A stretch of 64,000 bases of DNA from Bacteroidales bacterium (GTDB lineage: Bacteria > Bacteroidota > Bacteroidia > Bacteroidales > UBA932). The translations under genes and the position numbers were made by a program. Location: the NCBI GenBank assembly GCA_024401925.1, contig JAKSKD010000002.1, positions 62,001 through 126,000 on the forward strand, written 5' to 3'. The stretch's first letter is position 1; each line of letters opens with the position of its first letter. Shown here one piece after another: positions 25,285-34,548 of the stretch. The notes under the pieces were generated by a model. The model made no database searches and had not been told where the DNA came from. It was given only the letters and a program-made list of their open reading frames with translations.

Positions 25285-27792
25285 ATGAAAAAGCTTACAT
25301 TAACCTTGTTATTTTTTGCCCTTGCTGCAGGAATTTCCTTTGCAGATGAACAGACATTGAATGAATGGAAGATGAAGGGTGAGGGGCTTCGCAAACCGAT
25401 AAGGACAGAAGTTCCTGCAACAGTGGCCGGAGTCCTTGCCGACAACGGAGTTCTTCCGGAAGATCTTTTTGTCTCTGACAATTACCGCCAGCAGGATAAA
25501 TCCATCTTTGACGGTGAGTGGACATTTACAACGAAATTCAGGACACGTGGACGAAAAGGCAGTCATTTCCTGCTTCAATTCAACAGCCTCGGCTTTTACG
25601 CTGATATCGAATTGAACGGAAAGAAACTGGCGTCTTCAGATACGACTTACGGAGTCTTCATCAGAAGGGAGTATGACATTACTTCAATTGCGCGTTCTTT
25701 GAGGAAGAACAAACTTACTGTCACTCTGCGCAGGGCTCAGGAAGGCGACTTGAACATAGGTTTCGTTGATTGGAATCCGCGTCCTCTCGATGAGAGTATG
25801 GGAATCCTTGGCGATGTTGTCGTAAAAACCGTGGGGCAAGTAAGCCTGAATGACGTTTTTGTGAAGCCTGTCCTTGATGTTGAGACGTTTGAATCAGCTG
25901 ACCTCCAGGTTGCAGTCGCTTTGAACAACAAGTCAGACAGGAACGTGTCAGGTGTGCTGAGCCTGTCCTATGAGAACGGGTCTGCAGAAATACCGGTGGA
26001 ACTTGTTCCTGGAGAGAACAAGCTGAGTCTTTCTCCCGAGAATATGGTCATCCTCCACGTGGATTCACCAAGAGTATGGTGGACCTGGGATCTTGGAACC
26101 CCTGAACTTTATGCCCTTAATGTGGCTTTCAAGGAAGGTGATGCTGTTTCAGACAGCAGAGATGTAACGTTCGGCATCCGCAGCATAGAGAGCAAAGTGA
26201 TTGATAATCACAGACAATTCTATCTGAACGGCCGTCCTGTTCTTGTGAAGGGCGCCGGCTGGTCGGATGAGATTTTCCTTCGTGACACCCACGAATCAAA
26301 TGAACTCCAGGCCCTTTACGTGAAGGATATGGGTATGAACTGCATACGTTTTGAGAATATCTGGGGCAAGGACGACAACATTTATGATTGCTGCGACAGA
26401 CTCGGCCTTATGGCTATGGTCGGCTGGAGCTGCCAGTGGGAATGGGAAAGTTATTGCGGACTGCCTGAGACAGATAGTTATGGATGTATTTCCAGCCCTG
26501 AAGACATTAAGCTTGCGGCAGCATATTTCCACGATCAGGTAATCAGACTGCATAACCATCCGAGCATCATCTGCTGGCTCACCGGCAGCGACAGGATACC
26601 TGGACCGGAACTCGAAAGGCTATATATGGAAATTTATGATGAGTATGAATACAGACCATATGTATGTTCTGCAAAGGATATGACCAGCGAATACGGCGGC
26701 CCTTCAGGCACCAAGATGGAAGGCCCTTATGAATATGTGGGACCTGACTACTGGTATCTCGACAAGAACCTTGGCGGGGCGTTCGGCTTCAACACCGAGA
26801 CCGGAATAGGAATGAATCTTCCGCAGCTCCCGTCATTGAGGAAGATGATGTCAGAGGATGAGATCTGGCCTTTGAGCAAGGCATGGGACGCTCACTGTAC
26901 TGCGTCGTCATCTGCAATGAACAGCACTGAAGTGATGACTCGGGTAATGGATAATGCCTACGGCCATGCTGAAACGCTTGAGGAATATGTCAACAGGGCA
27001 CACGCCATCGATTATGATGCGACAAGGGCAATGTTCGAATCTTTCCGTTGCAACATCCCGGTATCTACGGGTATCATCCAGTGGATGCTTAATTCTGCCT
27101 GGCCTTCACTTTATTGGCAGCTCTATGACTATTATATGGTACCAACGGCGGCATATTATGGAACACGCAAGGCCTGCCAGCCTGTGCAGCTGATTTATAA
27201 TTACGGACTGAAGGAGATCTTCCTGGTGAATGAGACCGGCGCAGATAAGTCCGTAGTCGCAGACATCCATATCTATGATGCAAATTCTTCATTGATCGAG
27301 GATTACAGCCTGCCTGCAGTAGCTACAGACAACAAGCCTGTATCAGTCCTGATGGTTCCAGACCACGAGGGAGGTATCTTCATCGCTGCTGAGGTGAAGG
27401 ATGAGAGCGGGAATGTGATTGCAGACAATTTTTACTGCATTCCTGAGAAGAACAACGTTTATAACTGGGAGAGAAGTAACTGGTATATGACGCCGATTTC
27501 TGAATATGCCGATATGAGTTTCGTCTCAAATCTTGCAGAAGCGACAGTTTCTATGAAGGTTGAGAAATCCGGTAACACATATTCTGTCGAGCTCACCAAC
27601 GAATCCGAAGTTATTTCTTATCAGAATATCCTCCAACTGACGGATGCCGCCGGTGAATTGATCGCCCCTGCATTCTGGTCGGACAATTTCACAACTATAC
27701 TCCCGGGTCAGACAAAAACCCTTACCTGCACCGTCTATGACGGAGTTGAGGGAAAAGTCAACGTACAGACCTGGAATACAAGCATTAAATAA
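25285..27792 (+). CDS. Glycoside hydrolase family 2, exo-beta-glucosaminidase/mannosidase-like
   Basis: An 835-residue secreted GH2 enzyme. It has a signal peptide (1-20, ending ISFA), a jelly-roll sugar-binding domain (about 50-180), an Ig-like domain (190-300), a TIM barrel from RQFYLNGRPVLVKGAGW (310) to about 630, and C-terminal beta domains. In the barrel, CWLTGSD (430-436) replaces the usual N-E acid/base with S-D; as I recall, GH2 exo-beta-D-glucosaminidases such as CsxA use Asp here. FNTETG with E505 fits the nucleophile. I therefore favour removal of beta-linked GlcN from glycan ends. Beta-mannosidase or endo-beta-mannosidase activity is the alternative. Confidence 0.85.
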   Translation: MKKLTLTLLFFALAAGISFADEQTLNEWKMKGEGLRKPIRTEVPATVAGVLADNGVLPEDLFVSDNYRQQDKSIFDGEWTFTTKFRTRGRKGSHFLLQFNSLGFYADIELNGKKLASSDTTYGVFIRREYDITSIARSLRKNKLTVTLRRAQEGDLNIGFVDWNPRPLDESMGILGDVVVKTVGQVSLNDVFVKPVLDVETFESADLQVAVALNNKSDRNVSGVLSLSYENGSAEIPVELVPGENKLSLSPENMVILHVDSPRVWWTWDLGTPELYALNVAFKEGDAVSDSRDVTFGIRSIESKVIDNHRQFYLNGRPVLVKGAGWSDEIFLRDTHESNELQALYVKDMGMNCIRFENIWGKDDNIYDCCDRLGLMAMVGWSCQWEWESYCGLPETDSYGCISSPEDIKLAAAYFHDQVIRLHNHPSIICWLTGSDRIPGPELERLYMEIYDEYEYRPYVCSAKDMTSEYGGPSGTKMEGPYEYVGPDYWYLDKNLGGAFGFNTETGIGMNLPQLPSLRKMMSEDEIWPLSKAWDAHCTASSSAMNSTEVMTRVMDNAYGHAETLEEYVNRAHAIDYDATRAMFESFRCNIPVSTGIIQWMLNSAWPSLYWQLYDYYMVPTAAYYGTRKACQPVQLIYNYGLKEIFLVNETGADKSVVADIHIYDANSSLIEDYSLPAVATDNKPVSVLMVPDHEGGIFIAAEVKDESGNVIADNFYCIPEKNNVYNWERSNWYMTPISEYADMSFVSNLAEATVSMKVEKSGNTYSVELTNESEVISYQNILQLTDAAGELIAPAFWSDNFTTILPGQTKTLTCTVYDGVEGKVNVQTWNTSIK

Positions 27793-27800
27793 CACTAGAT

Positions 27801-28964
27801 ATGAAAAGAAGTATTATTACCATATTGTTTGCCCTCGTAACCCTTTCACTGGGTGCGCAAACCGTCGATGACGGTTCAAGGGACCGTTCCAAATATGCCA
27901 ATGATTCATTCCGCGAGGATGACAAATATACTGTGGCTGAGCCTTATACCACTGTCAAGGTGGAACAGGTGAAGGGAACCAAAGTCAAGAATGTCATATT
28001 TATGATAGGTGACGGAATGGGAGTCGAGCAGGTTAGTACCGGATGGGTACTCAACGGCGGAGCCCTCAATCTCGACAACTTCATCTACACCGGTTTTTCC
28101 CGTACGTATGCTACGGACCAGCTGATAACGGACTCCTGTGCTGGAGGTTCGGGGCTTGCCACCGGTGTTAAGACAAAGTATGGCTATATGGGACTTTCTC
28201 CTGAGGGTGAACCTGTCAATTCTTCTTTGAAGGTGGCTCAGGATAAGGGAATGAAGACCGGTGTGGCTGTAACCTGCCGCGTCAATGATGCCACTCCTGT
28301 TGATTTCTGCGGACATTCTGCAGACCGTCACGATGAGGAGAATATTGCCGCTCAGTATGTGGATTCCGGACTTGACTTCATCTCTGGCGGCGGGATCCAG
28401 TTCTGGACAAAGCGTGAGGACGGACGCAATCTGGCTGAGGAAATGAAAGCTAAGGGTTATGCATTCGCTACCACAAAGGAGGAAATGACTGAGGCCAAGA
28501 GCGACAAAATTGTAGCACTTCTCGCTGACACGGAACTTCCTCCGGCTCTTGAGAGAGGCGATTATCTTGAGCAGGCTGCCGTAAAGGCTATCGAGACTCT
28601 TGACAATGAGAATGGTTTCTTCCTGATGATAGAGGGCTCCTGCATCGATGACTGGTGCCATAATCAGAAAGTAGGATATATGGCCGAAGAACTCTTTGAT
28701 TTCGACCGTACGGTAGGGAAAGTCCTTGAGTGGGCGGAGAAGGATGGAGAGACCCTCGTAATCGTTACTGCAGACCATGCCACCGGCGGACTTACCCTCA
28801 TAGGAGGCAGTCTTGCCGATAGATCCGTGAAGGTGCATTTTTCTACCAAGGGACATAATGGAATCCTCGTTCCTGTATTTGCGTATGGCCCTCACGCAGA
28901 GGAGTTTGTTGGCGTTCACGAGAATGCCGAAGTTGGAAATATTGTAAAGAATTTGCTTAGATAG
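27801..28964 (+). CDS. Alkaline phosphatase (PhoA family)
   Basis: A 387-residue secreted alkaline phosphatase. After a signal peptide (ending SLGA), it has the metal-binding MIGDGMG (Asp71), the nucleophile region TDSCAGGSGLATG (Ser112 in place of the more common DSAAS), the MIEGSCIDDWCHN Glu/His set, and TADHATGG with the later KGHNGI His. It would release phosphate from phosphorylated sugars or glycans in the periplasm. Located between GH2 and GH20 with an 8-bp gap before it, so it belongs to the glycan operon; removal of phosphate from a substrate is plausible. Its stop TAG shares a base with the next start. Confidence 0.93.
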   Translation: MKRSIITILFALVTLSLGAQTVDDGSRDRSKYANDSFREDDKYTVAEPYTTVKVEQVKGTKVKNVIFMIGDGMGVEQVSTGWVLNGGALNLDNFIYTGFSRTYATDQLITDSCAGGSGLATGVKTKYGYMGLSPEGEPVNSSLKVAQDKGMKTGVAVTCRVNDATPVDFCGHSADRHDEENIAAQYVDSGLDFISGGGIQFWTKREDGRNLAEEMKAKGYAFATTKEEMTEAKSDKIVALLADTELPPALERGDYLEQAAVKAIETLDNENGFFLMIEGSCIDDWCHNQKVGYMAEELFDFDRTVGKVLEWAEKDGETLVIVTADHATGGLTLIGGSLADRSVKVHFSTKGHNGILVPVFAYGPHAEEFVGVHENAEVGNIVKNLLR

Positions 28965-31282
28965 TGAAGAGATTGGTTTTAGTAATTGGTGTTGCCGTTC
29001 TTGCTGCGGCTTGCCATCCATCTTTAAGTGAATGTGAAACGGTTGCGTCAATCACACCGGCTCCTGTTTCATTTGAGAGAAGTACAGGCTCATTTAAATT
29101 GAAGGGTTCAGCTATCAGGGCTACGTCGTCTGAGGCTGAAAAAATCGCCTGTTCCTTTGTGGATAAGCTGGCTGCTGCAAGCGGAGTTAGTGTCCGTAGA
29201 GCTGAAGATGCAAACATCATTTTCAGCATAGACGACAGTCTTGATCTTCCGTGCGAGGGATATACCCTCACGGTTACGGATGAAAAGGTCGAGGCTGTCG
29301 GAAAGGACGCTGCAGGCTTGTTCTACGCCGTTCAGAGTCTTTATCAACTCCTTCCTCCGCAAATCGAAGGAAAGAGGAGAGTCAGAGGTGCCGACTGGAC
29401 CATACCTTGTGTCAGTGTCAGGGATTATCCCCGTTTTGCGTGGAGAGGTGTCCACGTCGATCCATGCAGACACTTTCTGTCTGTCGAAGCAATAAAGAAG
29501 CATATTGATATCCTTGCCGGGTACAAGATTAATACTGTCCATCTTCACCTTACTGATGATCAGGGATGGAGAATAGAGATAAAGAAATATCCCAAACTGA
29601 CTGAAATCGGCGGATGGCGCACAGAGTTTGACGGCAGTATCCACGGCGGCTTCTATACTCAGGAAGAAATGAGGGATCTTGTGGCATATGCTGCAGAAAG
29701 ATTCGTCACTCTTGTTCCTGAAATTGAAATGCCCGGTCACGCAATAGCTGCCGTGAGAGCGTATCCTGAGCTGTCCTGCGAGAAGAAGCAGATTGGTACA
29801 TTCTATACCTGGGGTACGACAAACACTGTTTTCTGTCCGGGTGACGAGCATACATTCGAGTTTCTGGAGGATGTAGTAGAGGAGATTTCAGCCATTTTCC
29901 CGGGTGAGTATTTCCATATCGGTGGAGATGAATGTCTCAAGGATAAATGGGAGGCTTGTCCTGCCTGCCAGGCGAGGATAGCCGCTGAAGGGCTTGAAGA
30001 TGATGATGAATATACTGCAGAGCAAAAGTTGCAGAGCTATGCTGTCGGACGTATGGAGAAAATCCTTGAAAAATACGGAAAGAAGCTCGTCGGATGGGAT
30101 GAAATCCTCGAAGGCGGATTGAGCCCAAATGCCACGGTAATGTCCTGGCAGGGAGAGCGCGGTGGCATTGCGGCTGCGCAGCAGGGACACGAGGTCGTTA
30201 TGACCCCAAGCCACGAAGGACTTTATCTGGACAGTTATCAGGGAGACAGCAAGGCAGAACCTCTGGGATTCGGCCGATATATCCCTCTTGAGAAGATTTA
30301 TTCTTACAATCCTGTGCCTGAGGTTCTTGAACAGGACGGACTTTCATCTTATGTCATAGGAGTTCAGGCAAACTTGTGGTCCGAATATCTTTATGACCTC
30401 GACCAGAGGGAATATATGCTTTTCCCTAGGGCGCTGGCTCTTGCCGAGATTGCCTGGTCTCCGCTTGAGATGAAGGATTTCAATGACTTCATCTCAAGAG
30501 TTGACAATGCCTCATTCCGTTTTGAATGCCAGGGCGTCAAGTACCATATCCCTCTGCCGGAACAGCCGGGCGGATCCTGCTCGAACCTTGTGCTGACTGA
30601 TTCCAAGACTGTAAGTTTCAAGACAACGCGCCCTGAGAAGATGGTATATACTCTTAACGGGAAGGAGCCCGGAAAGCATTCTAAAGAATATACCGGACCT
30701 CTGACCTTCACTGATGATGCCGTCATCAAAATACGTACTGTCCTTCCGGGCGGTCAAATGAGCCGTGTCCGTACAGTCAATGTGAAGAAACAGACTCTTG
30801 TCCCAGCTTCCGAAGTCGAGAATCCTGACAGCGGTCTGGTGATGAAAAAGACATACGGAAGATTCCTGAAAGTGGCCGACCTCGATACGGCCGGCACCTG
30901 GGAGACCCTCAAGATTCGTTCGCTCTCTGAGATTACTACGCAGGAAGCACGTCCGCGCGATATGCAGAATGTCAAGTTCTATGCGGCGGAGGCTGAAGGC
31001 TATCTGGAAATTCCTCAGAGTGGGGTATGGCGTTTCTCTACAGACAGCGATCAACTGTGGATTGACGGGGAACTTGTCGTCAATAATGACGGTCTTGTGA
31101 AACGCTATTCAAGGAATGACGGGGAAATCGCATTGGAGGCAGGATTCCATCCTGTGAAAATACTCTTCATCAGCAATGTCGCAGGCGGCTGGACTACTGC
31201 CCGCAATGACGGCTCAGTCAAGATGAAGATATCTTCCGAAGAGGATTTCTTCGATGTGGAACCGGAACAATTGTTTAATTGA
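28964..31282 (+). CDS. Glycoside hydrolase family 20 beta-N-acetylhexosaminidase, lipoprotein
   Basis: A 772-residue exo-hexosaminidase that would release terminal beta-GlcNAc or GalNAc by substrate-assisted catalysis. The GTG start overlaps the phosphatase stop by one base. Lipobox LAAAC (Cys17). Domains: GH20b-like (25-150), catalytic barrel (155-500) with HLTDDQGWR and the catalytic pair D322-E323 in HIGGDEC, a chitobiase-type C-terminal domain (about 545-605, MVYTLNGKEPG), and a PA14-like carbohydrate-binding domain (about 650-765). Probably surface or periplasmic. Together with GH2 this points to an amino-sugar glycan. Confidence 0.94.
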   Translation: MKRLVLVIGVAVLAAACHPSLSECETVASITPAPVSFERSTGSFKLKGSAIRATSSEAEKIACSFVDKLAAASGVSVRRAEDANIIFSIDDSLDLPCEGYTLTVTDEKVEAVGKDAAGLFYAVQSLYQLLPPQIEGKRRVRGADWTIPCVSVRDYPRFAWRGVHVDPCRHFLSVEAIKKHIDILAGYKINTVHLHLTDDQGWRIEIKKYPKLTEIGGWRTEFDGSIHGGFYTQEEMRDLVAYAAERFVTLVPEIEMPGHAIAAVRAYPELSCEKKQIGTFYTWGTTNTVFCPGDEHTFEFLEDVVEEISAIFPGEYFHIGGDECLKDKWEACPACQARIAAEGLEDDDEYTAEQKLQSYAVGRMEKILEKYGKKLVGWDEILEGGLSPNATVMSWQGERGGIAAAQQGHEVVMTPSHEGLYLDSYQGDSKAEPLGFGRYIPLEKIYSYNPVPEVLEQDGLSSYVIGVQANLWSEYLYDLDQREYMLFPRALALAEIAWSPLEMKDFNDFISRVDNASFRFECQGVKYHIPLPEQPGGSCSNLVLTDSKTVSFKTTRPEKMVYTLNGKEPGKHSKEYTGPLTFTDDAVIKIRTVLPGGQMSRVRTVNVKKQTLVPASEVENPDSGLVMKKTYGRFLKVADLDTAGTWETLKIRSLSEITTQEARPRDMQNVKFYAAEAEGYLEIPQSGVWRFSTDSDQLWIDGELVVNNDGLVKRYSRNDGEIALEAGFHPVKILFISNVAGGWTTARNDGSVKMKISSEEDFFDVEPEQLFN

Positions 31283-31325
31283 GATATACTTTTTTACTAT
31301 TTTTTAACTTATTAAATCAACAAAC

Positions 31326-34300
31326 ATGATTGTAAAGAACTTCATGAGATTTATTCTCATTGTAACTGCGTCATTCGTTTCAGCTGTTACGCTGAATGCG
31401 CAGGTTTCAGTTCGCGGTACGGTCAAGAGCGCTTCAGGTGGTGAATCTATCATCGGCGCTGGTGTCTTGGTGGATGGTACTTCAAACGGTACCATTACCG
31501 ACATTGACGGTGCATGGCAATTAAGCGTTAAGGAGGGTTCAGTCGTTTCCGTTTCGGCAATCGGCTACACCACCTACCGCTTTACTGTAGAGGCAGGAAA
31601 GACTGTTTATGATGTCCTCCTCGAAGAAGATCTGCTTTCCCTTGAGGAATCTGTAGTTGTCGGCTACGGTGTTCAGAGAAAGAAACTTCTCACAGGTTCA
31701 ACTGTGAACGTAAAAGGTTCAGACCTTGCAAAACTCAGTACAGTATCTCCTATCGGCGCTCTTCAGAGCCAGTCCCCGGGTATGCAGATTACCCAGAATT
31801 CAGGTCAGCCTGGTCAGGGTTACAAGATCAACATCCGTGGTATCGGTACGGTAGGTGATTCAGAACCTCTCGTAGTAGTCGACGGAGTTGCCGGAGGAAG
31901 CCTCGAGGTCCTCAACCCTTCAGACATCGAGTCAATCGACGTTCTCAAGGATGCGGCTTCAGCAGCAATCTACGGTGCACGTGCGGCTAACGGTGTCATC
32001 CTTGTCACTACCAAGAATGCTTCTTCTGCCGGAAATGGCTCAAAGAGCTTCGCAAGCGTAAGTTATGATATGTATTTCGGTGTGCAGAATGTTGCAAAGG
32101 CAGCTGATGTCTGCAACGCACAGGAATATATGCAGCTCCGTGACCTTATGAACACCAACAGCGGTAACAAGCTTGACGATTGGGAGTCTCTCATCGGTGC
32201 AGACCTCCTTGCAAAAATCAAGAGCGGTGCTTGGAAGGGTACCAACTGGCTCGAAGAAGCCACAAGGAAGAATGCCCCTGTCCAGAACCACTCACTTAAC
32301 GCAACTTTCGGCAATGACAGGGCTCATACCGCAATAGGTCTTTCTTATACAGCACAGGAAGGTATCCTCGGATATAACAAGATTGACCCTGTAAACTCAA
32401 ACTTCAAGCGTTTCACTTTCCGTGTCAATTCTGACATTGTAGCTATTCGTGCTAACAATCTGGATATCCTTACCATCGGTGAGACTCTCAATTTCAACCA
32501 GAGCCAGAACAATGGTATTTCAGAAGGTGACATCTATTCAAACTCTGTTCACGATTTCCTCGCTGTAAACCCTCTTCTCCCTGCATACACTACTGATGCT
32601 CAGGGAAATATCACAGGTTTCTATGATGGGGAAGCTCAGGTCGCAAATCATTTCCAGCTCAACAGCATCGCACAGCAGGACCATCCTCTTGCATACGACT
32701 ATTACAACAGAGGACGTAACGCGAAGGGCTCATATGCTCTCCAGGGCAGCGTTTATGCTGTACTCCAGCCTATAAAGAACCTTACTTTCCGTACACAGCT
32801 CGGATATCGTATGTCAGCAAGCAACAGCCGTTCATATAAGGCTGTTTATAACCTCGGCTATCACGAAAACACAAAAGAGTCTGTTTCTCAGTCACAGTCC
32901 CAGAGCCATAGGTTCACTTGGGAGAACACAGCTTCATACCACTTCACAGCCAACCAGCACACTCTTGATGCAGTCGTTGGTCAGTCAATCGAAAAGTGGG
33001 GCTACGGCAACAGCATCAGTGCTTCTTCTTCATACCTTAAGCTTGGTTCAGGAAACTTTGATTATGCATGGCTTTCAAATGCAGCTCCTCAGGTTCTCTC
33101 CGACATCAGCGCAAGTGGTTCACCTCATTCAGAAGGCGGCCTTGCATCTTTCTTCGGAAGAGTAAACTACAACTATGCTGAGAAGTACCTCTTCAGCGCT
33201 ACAGTACGTGCTGACGGTTCTTCAAACTTCGCAAGAGGCAAGCGCTGGGGTGTGTTCCCTTCAGTAAGTGCAGGTTGGGTGCTCAGCAATGAAGATTTCC
33301 TCAAGAATTCATCATGGGTTGACTTCCTCAAGCTCCGTGCTTCATGGGGTCAGAACGGTAACTGTTCAATCGATAACTTCCAGTACTATTCTACTATCAG
33401 ATTCTCTGATTCTGCAGGTTATTATTTCAACAGCAAGTCATCACTTTCATCAGGTGCAAAGGGCGGAGTCCTTGCCAATCCTGACGTAAGCTGGGAGACA
33501 TCACAGCAGATCGACCTCGGTCTCGATGCAAGATTCTTCGATTCTCGCCTCGGAGTCAACTTCGACTGGTATATCAAAGACACTAAGGACTGGCTTGTTC
33601 AGGCTCCTATCGCCGGTGTATTCGGACTTGATGCTCCGTACATCAATGGTGGTGACATCCGTAATAAGGGTGCTGAGATTGTTCTCAGCTGGAATGACCG
33701 TGCAGGTGACTTCAATTATGGCGTGACACTTTCAGGCTCTTGGAACAAAAATATGGTAACCCGTCTTGCAAATGCACAGGGATACATCCAGGGCGAAGAG
33801 GACTGCCTTTCAGAGAATACCGATCCTGTTTACAGGGCTGAAGTCGGCTACCCTATCGGATACTTCTACGGCTACAAGACTGCGGGTGTATTCCAGAATC
33901 AGGCACAAATCGACGAATATGTTGCAAAGAACGGTTCAACAATGCAGGATAACCCTAAGCCGGGTGACCTTATCTTTGTTGACGTAAACGGTGACAGGAC
34001 TATCACAGAAGCTGACAAGACTATGATCGGTAATCCTCATCCTGATTTCAACGCAGGTCTTTCTTTCTACCTCAGTTGGAAGGGAATCGACTTCAGCGTT
34101 AATGGATATGGCGCATTCGGCCAGGAGATTATGAAATCATACCGTCGTTTCTCAGGTCACCCTTATGACAACTTCGACCGCAAGTTCTTCAACTGCTGGA
34201 GTGGTGAGGGTACTTCAAATACACTTCCAATATTTGACGATATGAGAAACTCAGTTAACTGGATGAAGATATCTGATATCTATCTCGAGAAGGGCGATTA

Positions 34301-34535
34301 CTTCAAGATCTCCAACATTACTCTCGGATATGACTTCAAGCAGGCCTTCAAGAACATTCCTCTTGCAAAGGCACGCATCTATATGAGCGTACAGAACGCA
34401 TTCACATTCACCGGCTATACCGGAATGGATCCTGAAATCGGTTATGGTTATGAGGATGAATGGGCTTCAGGCATCGACCTCGGCTTCTATCCTTCACCTA
34501 GAACCATTCTCTTCGGCGTAAATCTTACATTCTAA
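31326..34535 (+). CDS. susC-like: SusC/RagA-family TonB-dependent outer-membrane transporter
   Basis: A 1069-residue TonB-linked importer. It has a signal peptide (ending LNAQ), a CarboxypepD_reg-like domain (residues 27-100, VRGTVKSASGGESIIGAGVLV), a SusC signature (SLEESVVVGYGVQRKK) near 105-120, a plug (VNVKGSDL... IDVLKDAASAAIYGARAANGVILVTTK) and a 22-strand barrel ending in Phe (FGVNLTF). It imports oligosaccharides with its SusD partner using the TonB-proton motive force. It lies 43 bp after GH20 and 13 bp before susD. No TAnnTTTG box is seen in the upstream gap, so it is probably transcribed from the ROK promoter. Confidence 0.97.
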   Translation: MIVKNFMRFILIVTASFVSAVTLNAQVSVRGTVKSASGGESIIGAGVLVDGTSNGTITDIDGAWQLSVKEGSVVSVSAIGYTTYRFTVEAGKTVYDVLLEEDLLSLEESVVVGYGVQRKKLLTGSTVNVKGSDLAKLSTVSPIGALQSQSPGMQITQNSGQPGQGYKINIRGIGTVGDSEPLVVVDGVAGGSLEVLNPSDIESIDVLKDAASAAIYGARAANGVILVTTKNASSAGNGSKSFASVSYDMYFGVQNVAKAADVCNAQEYMQLRDLMNTNSGNKLDDWESLIGADLLAKIKSGAWKGTNWLEEATRKNAPVQNHSLNATFGNDRAHTAIGLSYTAQEGILGYNKIDPVNSNFKRFTFRVNSDIVAIRANNLDILTIGETLNFNQSQNNGISEGDIYSNSVHDFLAVNPLLPAYTTDAQGNITGFYDGEAQVANHFQLNSIAQQDHPLAYDYYNRGRNAKGSYALQGSVYAVLQPIKNLTFRTQLGYRMSASNSRSYKAVYNLGYHENTKESVSQSQSQSHRFTWENTASYHFTANQHTLDAVVGQSIEKWGYGNSISASSSYLKLGSGNFDYAWLSNAAPQVLSDISASGSPHSEGGLASFFGRVNYNYAEKYLFSATVRADGSSNFARGKRWGVFPSVSAGWVLSNEDFLKNSSWVDFLKLRASWGQNGNCSIDNFQYYSTIRFSDSAGYYFNSKSSLSSGAKGGVLANPDVSWETSQQIDLGLDARFFDSRLGVNFDWYIKDTKDWLVQAPIAGVFGLDAPYINGGDIRNKGAEIVLSWNDRAGDFNYGVTLSGSWNKNMVTRLANAQGYIQGEEDCLSENTDPVYRAEVGYPIGYFYGYKTAGVFQNQAQIDEYVAKNGSTMQDNPKPGDLIFVDVNGDRTITEADKTMIGNPHPDFNAGLSFYLSWKGIDFSVNGYGAFGQEIMKSYRRFSGHPYDNFDRKFFNCWSGEGTSNTLPIFDDMRNSVNWMKISDIYLEKGDYFKISNITLGYDFKQAFKNIPLAKARIYMSVQNAFTFTGYTGMDPEIGYGYEDEWASGIDLGFYPSPRTILFGVNLTF

Positions 34536-34548
34536 TCAAGTGAAAACC

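Noticed and set aside
27906..29051. 381-codon open frame on the minus strand antisense to the alkaline phosphatase gene
   Set aside because: It lies fully opposite a gene with intact catalytic motifs, has no recognisable domain or promoter box, and mirrors the codon pattern of the real gene.
29108..29851. 247-codon open frame antisense to the GH20 gene
   Set aside because: Opposite the conserved catalytic barrel; no motif, no start signal; a shadow of the plus-strand coding pattern.
34540..34548. GTG start for the SusD-like gene
   Set aside because: The ATG at 34549 gives a shorter, standard lipoprotein signal; the GTG adds only three residues and has no better upstream site, though it is not excluded.
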